From the NCBI RefSeq assembly GCF_004345615.1, contig NZ_SLWK01000006.1, positions 62,001 to 126,000 of the forward strand: 64,000 nt of DNA, in the 5' to 3' direction. The first letter of the stretch is position 1, and each line of letters starts with the position of its first letter. The position numbers and the translations under genes were made by a program. The stretch comes from Natronoflexus pectinivorans (GTDB lineage Bacteria > Bacteroidota > Bacteroidia > Bacteroidales > Marinilabiliaceae). This document shows positions 9,282 to 17,613 of this stretch, piece by piece. The notes beneath the pieces were generated by a model. It searched no databases and was not told the DNA's origin. It saw nothing but the letters and a program-made list of their open reading frames with translations.

Positions 9282-10507
9282 ATCTCTTCAATGATTTTAT
9301 CAGTGGCGCCCAGCATCCTATTTACATAGGATGCGGCTGCTTTTCCTGATCGTTCAAGTTCATTGCCATCCCCATCTCCCCAAAATCTACTCATCAGTTC
9401 AAAAAAATCTTTCTCTTCCTGAATGGCAAATCCGCCACCTTCATTAATCAAATCCACAGCTTCTTTGAACTTCTTGTATTTTGGTCCAAAAACAACAGGC
9501 ATTCCGTAGGTTGCAGCCTCAAGCGTGTTGTGGATACCCTTTCCAAAACCACCACCTATATACGCCACACTTCCGTAGCGATAAATGGCCGACAGCATGC
9601 CAATGGTGTCAATGATCAAGACCTTTGCTTCTGACGGCAATTCTCCATTCTCAGTTTTTGTAAACCGAATGGTTGGTACCGATAATCGCTCTTCAATTTG
9701 CCTGATATGCGAATCGTGTATTTGATGGGGGGCGATGATGAATTTTTCAGAAGGAGAAGATTGATTGATGTATGAAGCAAGAATCTCTTCATCCGGAGGC
9801 CAGGTGCTGCCTGCCACCAATACTTTTGCACCACGTGCAAAAGTTTCTGCCAAAGGCACATCCGCTGCTGATTTAGCAATGGACGCAACTCTATCGAAAC
9901 GGGTATCTCCGGCCACAATGAAATGGTCAATCCCTAAAGATTTTAAGAGTTCTCCGGATGTTTCATCCTGCACATAGAATTTCGTAACACATTGAAGGGT
10001 TTTTCTAAACCAGCTTCCGTACCATTTAAAGAATATCTGGTTTTCCCTGAATATGGAAGAGACACTAAATAATGGGATGTTTGCACGTTTAAGTTCGTTG
10101 AAGTAATGAAACCAGAACTCATATTTCACAAAGAAGACCGCTGTGGGCTTGATGACTGAAATGAAGCGATGTGCATTCTTTTTTGTGTCTGCCGGGAGAT
10201 ATAGCACGACATCAACCATATCATAGTTTTTGCGAATTTCATACCCTGAAGGTGAGAAGAATGTGAGCACAATGGAGCAATCCGGCTTTTTAGTACGAAT
10301 GGCTTCGATGAGCGGACGCCCCTGCTCAAACTCGCCTAAGGATGCACAATGAACCCATATAACTTTATCCCTGAGGGTAAGCGAATCAATTTTATCCCAA
10401 ACTTCCGAACGCCCCCGGGACAACATGGAGGCCTGTTTATTAAACGGACTTAACAGTTTTACCATGAAATGGTAAAACTGTATTCCGATGTTATATAGTA
10501 TCCGCAT
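9263..10507 (-). CDS. waaA: 3-deoxy-D-manno-octulosonic acid (Kdo) transferase
   Basis: Inner-membrane glycosyltransferase that adds Kdo from CMP-Kdo to lipid A precursor, a committed step of LPS core synthesis. 414 residues from the ATG at 10507; an in-frame TTG two codons earlier is less likely. The short N-terminal hydrophobic segment (about 1-20) anchors it. The N-terminal domain carries the family's VHCASLGEFEQGRPL motif, and the C-terminal GT-B half has the nucleotide-binding region YIGGGFGKGIHNTLEAATYGMPV. It is convergent with fkp, with overlapping 3' ends, so the two transcripts are antisense at their ends. Confidence 0.93.
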   Translation of the reverse strand: MRILYNIGIQFYHFMVKLLSPFNKQASMLSRGRSEVWDKIDSLTLRDKVIWVHCASLGEFEQGRPLIEAIRTKKPDCSIVLTFFSPSGYEIRKNYDMVDVVLYLPADTKKNAHRFISVIKPTAVFFVKYEFWFHYFNELKRANIPLFSVSSIFRENQIFFKWYGSWFRKTLQCVTKFYVQDETSGELLKSLGIDHFIVAGDTRFDRVASIAKSAADVPLAETFARGAKVLVAGSTWPPDEEILASYINQSSPSEKFIIAPHQIHDSHIRQIEERLSVPTIRFTKTENGELPSEAKVLIIDTIGMLSAIYRYGSVAYIGGGFGKGIHNTLEAATYGMPVVFGPKYKKFKEAVDLINEGGGFAIQEEKDFFELMSRFWGDGDGNELERSGKAAASYVNRMLGATDKIIEEIQDLET

Positions 10508-10711
10508 AATCAATATTTTTCAGGAACAGCAATATGAGTGTGTGATAAAAACATGGCAAAAATACCATATCAATTCAGTCTAAACCACATTTTCGTTCAA
10601 AAAAATTGCCGAAGTCTGAAATAAATAAGATAGACCAAAGCTGGCAGGAATGCGCAGCATAATTAGTTATTCTGAGCACATAGGGGCATTGTTCATAATT
10701 AACAAAGATAT

Positions 10712-10781
10712 CAGGGCTAACGCCCCTCTGTTTTCCAATCTTAATGTACTATCCTACGAAGATTGCAGGGCTAACGCCCCT
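10712..10781. repeat. Two copies of palindromic repeat CAGGGCTAACGCCCCT
   Basis: Identical 16-mers at 10712-10727 and 10766-10781; each can pair AGGGGC with GCCCCT-like arms. The stretch between them has CAATCTT (10737) facing AAGATTG (10759), a further hairpin. Related words occur near 27283 (opposite strand) and 27431. Confidence 0.65.
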
Positions 10782-11004
10782 AAATTGCAAAAGAACGTAC
10801 ATTGGTTATTCCTGATACTTCGGGAGATCCCTTAATTCATCCACATTAACTCAGTTGATTTAGCGATTTTCATGGCTCGTTTCATATTACAATGTCCCGC
10901 CATGCAATATTTAGTCTTGCTTTTCATTATTGAGTAAAACCTGCTTATGTCCAAAAAAACAAAAACTCTGTTACTCTAATACTAAATATGCACGTAAATT
11001 ATTT

Positions 11005-11012
11005 TACTTTTG
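11005..11012 (+). promoter_or_regulatory. Bacteroidota -7 promoter box for glnS
   Basis: TACTTTTG fits the consensus TAnnTTTG. No clear TTTG -33 box at the expected distance. Transcription would begin near 11018-11020, which rules out a translation start at 11010 and supports the ATG at 11082. Confidence 0.5.
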
Positions 11013-11081
11013 CATGACGAAGTGTTGAACCAGACTAAACTGGTTTTCAACCAGGAATTTAATCATAACATTGGATATTAT

Positions 11082-12791
11082 ATGAGTAACGAGATGTCTA
11101 AACCTGAAACACCCGAGATAAAAAACAATTTCATTTACCAGGAAATAGATAAAGACCTCGCAGAAGGTAAAAATGGCGGGAAAATCCTGACCCGGTTTCC
11201 ACCTGAACCAAACGGGTATCTGCACATCGGTCACGCAAAATCCATATGTCTTAATTTTGGCATAGCCAAAAATTATAAAGCTGCATGCAACCTCCGGTTT
11301 GACGACACCAACCCGGTTAAGGAAGATGTGGAATATGTGGACTCCATTCAGGAAGATATTAAATGGTTGGGGTTTGCATGGGAAGGGGAGCCAAAATACG
11401 CTTCAGACTACTTTGACCAACTTTACGACTGGGCCGTAAAGCTCATCAAAAAGGGCAAAGCATATGTTTGCGAACTCACCCCCGAAGAGATTGCAGCACA
11501 AAAGGGCACTCCTACTGTTCCGGGAACAGAAAGCCCCTACCGGAATCGCTCCGTTGATGAGAACCTTGACCTGTTTGAGCGCATGAAAAAAGGGGAGTTT
11601 AAAGATGGTGAGAAAATTCTCCGTGCAAAAATTGATATGGCTTCGCCCAATATGCACATGCGTGACCCGATTATGTACAGAATCATCCATAAACCACATC
11701 ATAGAACCGGAGATAAGTGGTGCATCTACCCCATGTACGACTACACTCATGGGCAGAGTGATTTTATTGAAGCCATCACCCACTCCATTTGTACCTTGGA
11801 GTTTGAGGTACACCGGCCTCTATACAACTGGTTTTTAGATCAGATACTGGAAGGAGAATCCGCACCTGAAGTTCGTCCGAGGCAAATAGAATTCGCCCGT
11901 TTGAATCTGAATTACACCGTTATGAGCAAACGCAAATTGCTGGAACTGGTTCAGAAAGGTATTGTAGCAGGCTGGGACGATCCCCGCATGCCAACCATCT
12001 CCGGGTTACGACGAAGAGGATATACGCCGGCTTCTATTCGTATGTTTGCGGACAAAGTGGGCGTTGCCCGACGTGAAAACGTAATTGATATGGGTCTACT
12101 GGAGTATTGCATTCGTGAAGACCTGAACAAACGCGCCATGCGTGTGAACGCTGTTTTGAATCCGGTAAAACTGATCATCACCAACTATCCTGAAGATCAG
12201 GTTGAGATGATGGAGACCATCAACAATCCGGAGGATGTAAGTATGGGTGCAAGGGAGATCCCTTTTTGTAAGGAACTTTACATTGAGCGTGATGATTTTA
12301 TGGAAGATCCGCCAAAGAAGTATTTCCGTTTGGGTCCTGGCAGAGAAGTTCGTCTCAAAAGCGGATACATTGTGAAATGTGAAGATTTTAAGAAAGATGC
12401 AGATGGCAATATTACAGAGATTTATTGCACCTACGATCCTGAAACCAAAAGCGGGATGCCGCAAAGCAATCGGAAAGTAAAAGGAACCCTGCACTGGGTC
12501 TCGGCCAGACATGCCATTGATGCGGAGGTGAGACTTTACGATCGTCTGTTTATGGATGAAGAACCCGATGGTCACAAAGAGAAAGATTTTAAAGAGTTTT
12601 TGAATCCGGATTCTCTAAGAATATTAAGCGGCTGCAAAGTAGAGCCCTTCCTAAAAGAGAGTAAGCCGTTGGATGGATTCCAATTTCAGCGCCTTGGATA
12701 TTTCTGTGCAGATAAGGAGTCCGCTCAGGAGAAACTGATTTTTAATAAAACGGTGGGTTTGAGGGATAGCTGGGCTAAGGTGAATAAATAA
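11082..12791 (+). CDS. glnS: Glutaminyl-tRNA synthetase
   Basis: Class I aminoacyl-tRNA synthetase charging tRNA-Gln. 569 residues from the ATG at 11082; another ATG four codons on (11094) is an alternative. The upstream in-frame TTG at 11010 lies inside a likely -7 promoter box and is rejected. The HIGH motif appears as [15 protein letters not shown] near residue 45, and the KMSKS loop as VMSKRKL near 280. The discriminating GlnRS features include the RFDDTNP stretch. The two beta-barrel anticodon-binding domains fill the C-terminal 220 residues. Presence of GlnRS means this organism need not use the GatCAB route for Gln-tRNA. Confidence 0.96.
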   Translation: MSNEMSKPETPEIKNNFIYQEIDKDLAEGKNGGKILTRFPPEPNGYLHIGHAKSICLNFGIAKNYKAACNLRFDDTNPVKEDVEYVDSIQEDIKWLGFAWEGEPKYASDYFDQLYDWAVKLIKKGKAYVCELTPEEIAAQKGTPTVPGTESPYRNRSVDENLDLFERMKKGEFKDGEKILRAKIDMASPNMHMRDPIMYRIIHKPHHRTGDKWCIYPMYDYTHGQSDFIEAITHSICTLEFEVHRPLYNWFLDQILEGESAPEVRPRQIEFARLNLNYTVMSKRKLLELVQKGIVAGWDDPRMPTISGLRRRGYTPASIRMFADKVGVARRENVIDMGLLEYCIREDLNKRAMRVNAVLNPVKLIITNYPEDQVEMMETINNPEDVSMGAREIPFCKELYIERDDFMEDPPKKYFRLGPGREVRLKSGYIVKCEDFKKDADGNITEIYCTYDPETKSGMPQSNRKVKGTLHWVSARHAIDAEVRLYDRLFMDEEPDGHKEKDFKEFLNPDSLRILSGCKVEPFLKESKPLDGFQFQRLGYFCADKESAQEKLIFNKTVGLRDSWAKVNK

Positions 12792-12825
12792 GAAGAATTC
12801 AAGGAGGGGTATTAAAAGTTTAGGT

Positions 12826-12921
12826 AACCACAAAGTTCTCAAAGGATACGTAAAGAGATGAATGCTCATTGAAATTGTACTCTTTGCGAACTCTGTGAAT
12901 TACTTCGTGATCTTTGTGGTT
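12826..12921. repeat. AACCACAAAG inverted-repeat element, long form
   Basis: 96-bp unit bounded by AACCACAAAG (12826) and CTTTGTGGTT (12912-12921), a perfect 10-bp terminal inverted repeat. The interior is built of similar short words (AAAG, CTTTG, CTCTGTG). It sits between the convergent ends of glnS and the LytTR regulator. A shortened form occurs at 27031-27074. Confidence 0.6.
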
Positions 12922-12960
12922 GCTGTTTTCCTGGCAGCACAGGCAGGCTCTTCTTTTTTA

Positions 12961-13749
12961 TCATCTATCCAGCCATCTCTTCAACATTTGTGCTTTTGAG
13001 CGGCTTACGACTATTTTTTCTTTGCTGATTTCAGGTTTAAGTCTGACAATTAACTTCCCTCCAAAATAGTTTTCTATGCGTTCGATGGCATTGAGGTTAA
13101 TGATGTATTGCCGGTTGGCTCTGAAAAATGTATCGTAATCCAGCTCCTCTTCAAGTTTATCGAGAGTAAAATCCAAAACGTGAATCTTACCTCCGAAAGT
13201 TAAAGCTTGTACCACTTTCTCTACAACGAAGAAGGAGGCCACATCATGAACCGGAAGCTGAATATATCCATCGGCCTTGGCAATCATAAACCGTTGGCGG
13301 AAGCGTGGTGCAATTTTACCGATGTGTTGAGCCAATTGGGATAATCGATGCTGATAATCATCTTTCTGATCTTGGGCAAAGGTGTTCATTATCTTTTCAA
13401 TCTTTTCGAAAACCTTTACGAGGGAATCTTTTTTTATTGGTTTTAAAAGATAGGAGATGCTGTTGTGTTCAAAGGCGTCCAACATGTATTCGTCATATGC
13501 TGTTGTAAACACAATGCCCTTATTGCTTAGGTCAACGGCTTCAAAAATATCGAAACAGATGCCATCAGCCAATTGGATGTCCATGAATACCAAACATGGT
13601 TCAGGATGATTCCTGAACCATTCAATGGACTGGTTTACCCCGGTAAGTTTTGTCAATATATTGCAATCTGGTTTTACCTCAGTAATCATTTTCTCCAAAA
13701 CCTGAGCCAGATAATGCTCATCTTCTACTATCACTGCATTCCATTCCAT
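12961..13749 (-). CDS. LytTR-family response regulator
   Basis: 262-residue DNA-binding response regulator. The receiver domain (about 1-120) has the acidic pair E9/D10, phosphoacceptor Asp57 (VFMDIQLADG), T/A switch region FTTAYDEY and Lys in YLLKPIKKD. A linker leads to a C-terminal LytTR domain (about 155-258) with the typical FFRANRQYIINLNAI and KLIVRLKP stretches. It lies 15 bases downstream of its cognate sensor kinase, so the pair is almost certainly one operon. Targets are unknown; in Bacteroidota such pairs usually regulate nearby or envelope genes. Confidence 0.93.
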   Translation of the reverse strand: MEWNAVIVEDEHYLAQVLEKMITEVKPDCNILTKLTGVNQSIEWFRNHPEPCLVFMDIQLADGICFDIFEAVDLSNKGIVFTTAYDEYMLDAFEHNSISYLLKPIKKDSLVKVFEKIEKIMNTFAQDQKDDYQHRLSQLAQHIGKIAPRFRQRFMIAKADGYIQLPVHDVASFFVVEKVVQALTFGGKIHVLDFTLDKLEEELDYDTFFRANRQYIINLNAIERIENYFGGKLIVRLKPEISKEKIVVSRSKAQMLKRWLDR

Positions 13750-13764
13750 ATCATCAACTTTTAA

Positions 13765-14820
13765 TTAGTCAAATACAGGCACTTTAACGGTAAAATGTTT
13801 GTCATCGCTTTCTACAACCAGATCTTTATCCTCAGCCAAAAACTGAATGCGGCGTTTCAGGTTTCGCAAGCCGGTATTGGTGGAGTAAGTCGATAGTTTA
13901 GGTTGCAGATTGTTGGTTACTTTCAGCATATTTTCTTCTATGCTGATTCTAATCTGCAAAGGATTCTCTTTAGTTGCCACGTTGTGTTTAATGGCGTTTT
14001 CCACCAAAAACTGAAGGCTTAATGCCGGTACTTTTCTTTTTGTTTCACTCTCCGGAACATCATACGCAACCATTAATCCATTAACCAGCCTTTCCTGATG
14101 AATGGCAACATATGATTTGATAAACATAAGTTCATCCTGTAACGAAACCAGCTTATGGCGGCTGCTCATGAGTACATATCGGTAAACATCGGTGAAATTT
14201 CCGGCAAAACTCAGGGCTTTTTCACTATTCTCGGGAATCATTGCCATCAGTGTACTCATGTTATTGAACAGGAAATGTGGATTTAACTGATCCTGTAATG
14301 CAAAATAGTCCAATTCAAGTTTCTCTCTTTGTAAGCGTTCATTTTCTACGATAAACCTTTTTAGAGTTTCATGATAATTGTACCCAATGAGACTGATGAC
14401 ATAAATAATGGTAAAAAGAATCAGAATTGTGACAGCTACATAATGGTCATCGCCGGGTTCACGCCCGGCGTGTTCAATAAACAATAATTTAGACATTTTT
14501 CCAGCCATAAAGCCCACTGTATGAAGCCACACCACAGAAAATGTAAAGAGAGCAACCATTCGTTTACGAACGGCAGTGTGCCAGGGGTATCTTTGGGAAA
14601 TTAGTGCATCAAATATAAAAATTCCTTCACACAAGCAAACCAGGGTAACTACAACAAAGGTAAATGCTTTGAAACTTTCGGAATCGAGCTTTACAGAATC
14701 GTCTCCAACCAATGCCATGATTAGCCAGGAAATAAAAACTGAGGCAATTAATTCAATGGCAATTCGCCGGAAATCAAAATAGCGAGGCTGTACTCCCGGT
14801 GTGAAATTGTTTATTGGCAT
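13765..14820 (-). CDS. LytS-type sensor histidine kinase
   Basis: 351 residues, integral membrane. Four predicted transmembrane helices at about 18-38, 51-71, 87-108 and 127-147 without a large periplasmic loop. A short coiled coil (150-172) precedes the His_kinase (LytS/YehU) domain: QLNPHFLFNNMSTL with phosphoacceptor His182. The ATPase part follows with the N box FLVENAIKHNV and a C-terminal TNTGLRNLKRRI glycine-containing box. Signals its partner regulator encoded 15 bases downstream. The membrane-only sensor region suggests it senses membrane state or a lipophilic cue; this is inference. Confidence 0.92.
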   Translation of the reverse strand: MPINNFTPGVQPRYFDFRRIAIELIASVFISWLIMALVGDDSVKLDSESFKAFTFVVVTLVCLCEGIFIFDALISQRYPWHTAVRKRMVALFTFSVVWLHTVGFMAGKMSKLLFIEHAGREPGDDHYVAVTILILFTIIYVISLIGYNYHETLKRFIVENERLQREKLELDYFALQDQLNPHFLFNNMSTLMAMIPENSEKALSFAGNFTDVYRYVLMSSRHKLVSLQDELMFIKSYVAIHQERLVNGLMVAYDVPESETKRKVPALSLQFLVENAIKHNVATKENPLQIRISIEENMLKVTNNLQPKLSTYSTNTGLRNLKRRIQFLAEDKDLVVESDDKHFTVKVPVFD

Positions 14821-14966
14821 ATTTTAAAATCTTCAGTTTGAATTCTGAGGGACGGTTTATAACCGTCTTGATTCTGTATTTATTATGGTTTAGTTGATGC
14901 TTTACAGGTTTCGATTTAGTTATCGATATTATCGCAAATTAGTCAATATTCTTGTTTTGATAAAAG

Positions 14967-15005
14967 AAAAGGAGGCATAGATGCCGTTGCACCCTTCCTC
15001 CTTTT
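14967..15005 (-). terminator. Possible terminator of the WaaP-like/OMP operon
   Basis: AAAAGGAGG (14967-14975) pairs with CCTCCTTTT (14997-15005) around a 21-base loop that includes TGCC/GGCA-like words. Read on the minus strand the hairpin is followed by a T-rich tract (TTTTCTTTT). It lies 240 bases past the last stop codon, so the assignment is tentative. Confidence 0.45.
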
Positions 15006-15090
15006 CCTGATCAACCAAACTAGAAAGAAAAATATCATGTTATAAATTCATCTGTTTAAATCTGATTTTTATAGACTCCCGAGTACTCTG

Positions 15091-15124
15091 GAGAACTCGT
15101 CCCGAAGCATCGGGCCTCGTTTCA
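15091..15124 (+). repeat. Dispersed repeat with CCCGA-TCGGG palindrome
   Basis: Unit begins GAGAACTCGTCCCGAAGC and continues to CTCGTTTCA; a copy with about three changes occurs on the minus strand at 27296-27329. The centre is the small hairpin CCCGA-AGCA-TCGGG. Confidence 0.55.
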
Positions 15125-15248
15125 TCAAAAGACATTAGATACAATGCAAATATAAAGTGTCCTCATGTTGGTATTGGAAAAATGTTGCGGAAAGAATATA
15201 ATTGGAGACCGAAAGAGCATTTTCTGGATATGAAGTGATAGGGAGGAG

Positions 15249-15899
15249 TCACTCTAAATAAAAGGTAACCCCGATATTTAAGCTCCAGATGTCTTCAAAA
15301 TCAACAAAACTACTGTTGATGAACTCATCCATATAAGAGTCCAATGTTACCATTTCAAAAAAGAGTGCTCCATTTCGAAAAAGTCCATTTCCTTTAATTA
15401 TTTTCCAGTCGGCACCAAGAAAAGGAGCCAGATAAATGTCATTTTTAAAAAAGTATCGCCTTTTAATATGCTGTGGAATCTCATGATATGTATTTCCCGA
15501 TAGGTTCAGGTTAAGGGAAACACCTGCACGGATGTTGAAGTCTCTATAGAAATGCTCTCGAACAAGGTTAAAACTGTTTTTTAGAGAAAGAACCGGGGTT
15601 GTTCGGGTTTTATCCAGATTTTGATACATATAGCCAACGAATATCGTTGGCTCATAAAAGTTAAGAACATGGTATCCAGCTCCCATGGAAACAAAACCGG
15701 CTCTTCGCATCATTTGTGCAGAATAGAAATCCGGCATCAGCCAATGATTCTGATTATCTGGTTGGATCTTGATTTTTCCATTCAAGACAGATAAATCACC
15801 CATGTCATCAAAACCATACAAATTAAAACTCATTATGGTCATCGAAATAAGAGCTTTAATTTTGAGGTCTGAATTGCTGAGCGTTGTGGGTGGTTTCAT
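15249..15899 (-). CDS. Predicted outer-membrane protein of unknown function
   Basis: 216 residues; no named family recognised. After a short hydrophobic N-terminal stretch (about 15-30) the chain is a series of amphipathic strands rich in Tyr, Phe and Asn, ending in the typical outer-membrane C-terminus with a terminal aromatic (GVTFYLE). This suggests a small beta-barrel. The start codon overlaps the stop of the upstream kinase-like gene (ATGA overlap, 15896-15899), so translation is probably coupled and the products may act together at the envelope. Confidence 0.6.
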   Translation of the reverse strand: MKPPTTLSNSDLKIKALISMTIMSFNLYGFDDMGDLSVLNGKIKIQPDNQNHWLMPDFYSAQMMRRAGFVSMGAGYHVLNFYEPTIFVGYMYQNLDKTRTTPVLSLKNSFNLVREHFYRDFNIRAGVSLNLNLSGNTYHEIPQHIKRRYFFKNDIYLAPFLGADWKIIKGNGLFRNGALFFEMVTLDSYMDEFINSSFVDFEDIWSLNIGVTFYLE

Positions 15900-16648
15900 T
15901 TAATACGAATGATGGATTTCAACCTGCGTTTAATAGAAGATATTACTCTACGGCACCATTTAAAAAACAGTAGGTGTCCGGTTGTTAAATATGCGTCAGA
16001 CTGGTCAATCTGAGAATATTCGACCATCAATGAAGCAAGCATATCCATTGGTAAATCGAGCATTCTCAAATTATGAATGGCTATATTACGTGAATAGTCC
16101 CGGAAGCGAAGTCTGTTGATGTCAATAAGACAAAACCCGTATCCATCGGGGATGGGGTAGTAGAGCACGTTTTTGAGAGAGAAGTCGCCATGAAAAATTC
16201 CTTTGCGATGCAAATCGTAGGTAAACCTTGCAAAATCAGAAAGCCCTTTTTCGCTCTCCGTAGATGCTGTGGAGAAAAGTTCTTTAACTGGTTTGCATCT
16301 GACATACAGACTAACGAAGTAGCTTTGTTTTAGAAATATGCCTTCATAGAGATCAATGTATCCAACCGGCATTGGGGTAGTGACTCCCATTTCAGTCAGT
16401 TTTAATGCGTACTCATAAGATCGTTCTGCCTTTGATTTTCTAAACAATTTATAGATTATGCGGTTTGCGAGTGTGAGCTTTTTGTAATATTTAACCACCA
16501 GTTGTATGTCTCCTACTTTGAATACTTTAACCACGTTTCGGTGATTTTTGATGACCACGGGGTGGTCATCAAAAATTTCCGGAATGGTTTCTACAAACCA
16601 TCTGAGAAATCCAAATGAAGCATTGATCTTTTTATCTATTTTATACAT
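15896..16648 (-). CDS. WaaP/Kdo-kinase-like lipopolysaccharide kinase family protein
   Basis: 250-residue eukaryotic-like kinase fold. The catalytic loop HGDFSLKNVLY (His153-Asp155-Asn160) and the metal-binding acidic LIDINRL (Asp176) match the WaaP/KdkA family, which phosphorylates LPS core sugars with ATP. A possible ATP-anchoring Lys is in the VVKYYKK stretch near residue 53. In Bacteroidota relatives act on heptose/Kdo or an unknown acceptor. It is the first gene of a two-gene operon with a predicted outer-membrane protein, which fits an envelope role; the substrate is not readable. Confidence 0.75.
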   Translation of the reverse strand: MYKIDKKINASFGFLRWFVETIPEIFDDHPVVIKNHRNVVKVFKVGDIQLVVKYYKKLTLANRIIYKLFRKSKAERSYEYALKLTEMGVTTPMPVGYIDLYEGIFLKQSYFVSLYVRCKPVKELFSTASTESEKGLSDFARFTYDLHRKGIFHGDFSLKNVLYYPIPDGYGFCLIDINRLRFRDYSRNIAIHNLRMLDLPMDMLASLMVEYSQIDQSDAYLTTGHLLFFKWCRRVISSIKRRLKSIIRIK

Positions 16649-16966
16649 AAACCAGTATATTTTAAATTAGTGGTTCCATTTTCGCCCTGATCCCAAACTT
16701 GGGAGCCTCATTGGATCTTGATCCTTTCCATTCTCCATTGATTCTGAAAACATGCTGTATTGCAAATCTAACCTATGAACTCTGAGATTTCTTTATATTT
16801 TTGTTCAACATTATAAAATAGAACCTCAACTATCATTAGTAAAACCTGAGTCGAAAATAAAAGTCTAAAACCGATAACATGAAACGAGCCATGAGAAATA
16901 GTTCTCACACAGGGGGATGATTATCTGGCGAGTTCCATCTGATAACTAAAAACAAATTTTAAACAG
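16649..16966. other. Divergent intergenic gap
   Basis: 318 bases between divergent genes. Contains a perfect short palindrome TCCCAAACTTGGGA near 16690. No gene or clear -7 box seen; promoters for both flanking genes should lie here. Confidence 0.45.
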
Positions 16967-17542
16967 ATGAAAGTTCTTGCAATTAATGGAAGTCCCCGAA
17001 AAGGCGGGAATACAGAATTAATGATTCAAGAAGTGTTTAAAACTCTTGAAAAACATGGGATTGAAACAGAAGTGTTTCAGCTTGGCGGTAAAAAAGTGAA
17101 TGGTTGCACTGCTTGTAACAAGTGCCGTGAAAAGGCAGATGGTAAATGTCATATTCAGAACGACATCATTAACCAATGCATTGAAAAGATGCGTGAAGCA
17201 GATGGAATCATTCTGGGCTCGCCTGTCTATTTCTCGGATATGACCCCGGAAATGAAAGCTTTAATTGATGTTTCAGGTTACGCACTCAGGGGATGTGGTA
17301 ATTCATTGCGAAGAAAAGCAGGAGCAGCTGTGGCTGTGGCTCGCAGAGCAGGTGGAACCAATACCTTTGTTAATATGAACCAGTTTTTTCTGATTATGGA
17401 GATGATCATTCCGGGCTCCAGTTATTGGAACGTAGGGTATGGAAAAGATAAAGGCGATGTGTTGAAAGATGATGAAGCTTTAAAAACCATGCATACATTG
17501 GGAGAGAATATGGCTTGGTTGTTATGTAAAACGAAAAATTAA
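16967..17542 (+). CDS. NADPH-dependent FMN reductase / iron-sulfur flavoprotein-like
   Basis: 191-residue flavodoxin-fold protein. It starts with the FMN-binding loop LAINGSPRKGGNTELM (residues 4-19) and has the second flavin loop GSPVYFSDMTPEMKALID near 84-101. A four-Cys-like cluster CTACNKCREKADGKC (about 47-61) recalls the compact motif that binds a 4Fe-4S cluster in iron-sulfur flavoproteins, so it may be an Isf-type electron-transfer protein rather than a plain reductase. Monocistronic; a hairpin made of heptamer repeats follows the stop. Confidence 0.85.
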   Translation: MKVLAINGSPRKGGNTELMIQEVFKTLEKHGIETEVFQLGGKKVNGCTACNKCREKADGKCHIQNDIINQCIEKMREADGIILGSPVYFSDMTPEMKALIDVSGYALRGCGNSLRRKAGAAVAVARRAGGTNTFVNMNQFFLIMEMIIPGSSYWNVGYGKDKGDVLKDDEALKTMHTLGENMAWLLCKTKN

Positions 17543-17544
17543 TT

Positions 17545-17589
17545 TGTTTATAGTTTATGGTTTATAGTTTTAACTATAAACCATAAACT
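17545..17589 (+). repeat. Heptamer array 1, forming a long hairpin after the FMN reductase
   Basis: Three near-identical heptamers (TAGTTTA, TGGTTTA, TAGTTTT) followed by their inverted copy make a perfect 17-bp stem (17553-17569 with 17572-17588) around a 2-base loop. It begins 2-3 bases after the stop codon and may act as a bidirectional terminator toward dpp7 as well, although a GC-rich stem is lacking. Confidence 0.65.
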
Positions 17590-17613
17590 TCATTACACTT
17601 TCGTAAGGTGTGT

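Larger units (their letters stand above)
10514..11081. other. Intergenic gap with palindromic repeats and glnS promoter
   Basis: About 570 bases. Holds two copies of a 16-bp palindromic repeat 54 bases apart (10712 and 10766), a looser related word near 10681 (TAGGGGCATTG), and at the right end the putative glnS -7 box. A 61-codon frame across the repeats (10650-10835) is not credible as a gene. Confidence 0.6.
14821..15248. other. Intergenic gap with hairpin and dispersed repeat
   Basis: 428 bases with no gene. Contains a hairpin terminator candidate (14967-15005) and one copy of a 34-bp dispersed repeat (15091-15124). The remainder is AT-rich without recognisable signals. Confidence 0.5.

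Noticed and set aside
10650-10835. 61-codon plus-strand frame in the waaA-glnS gap
   Set aside because: It is composed largely of two copies of a palindromic repeat (RANAPL/RANAPK appear because of them) and has no ribosome site or homology.
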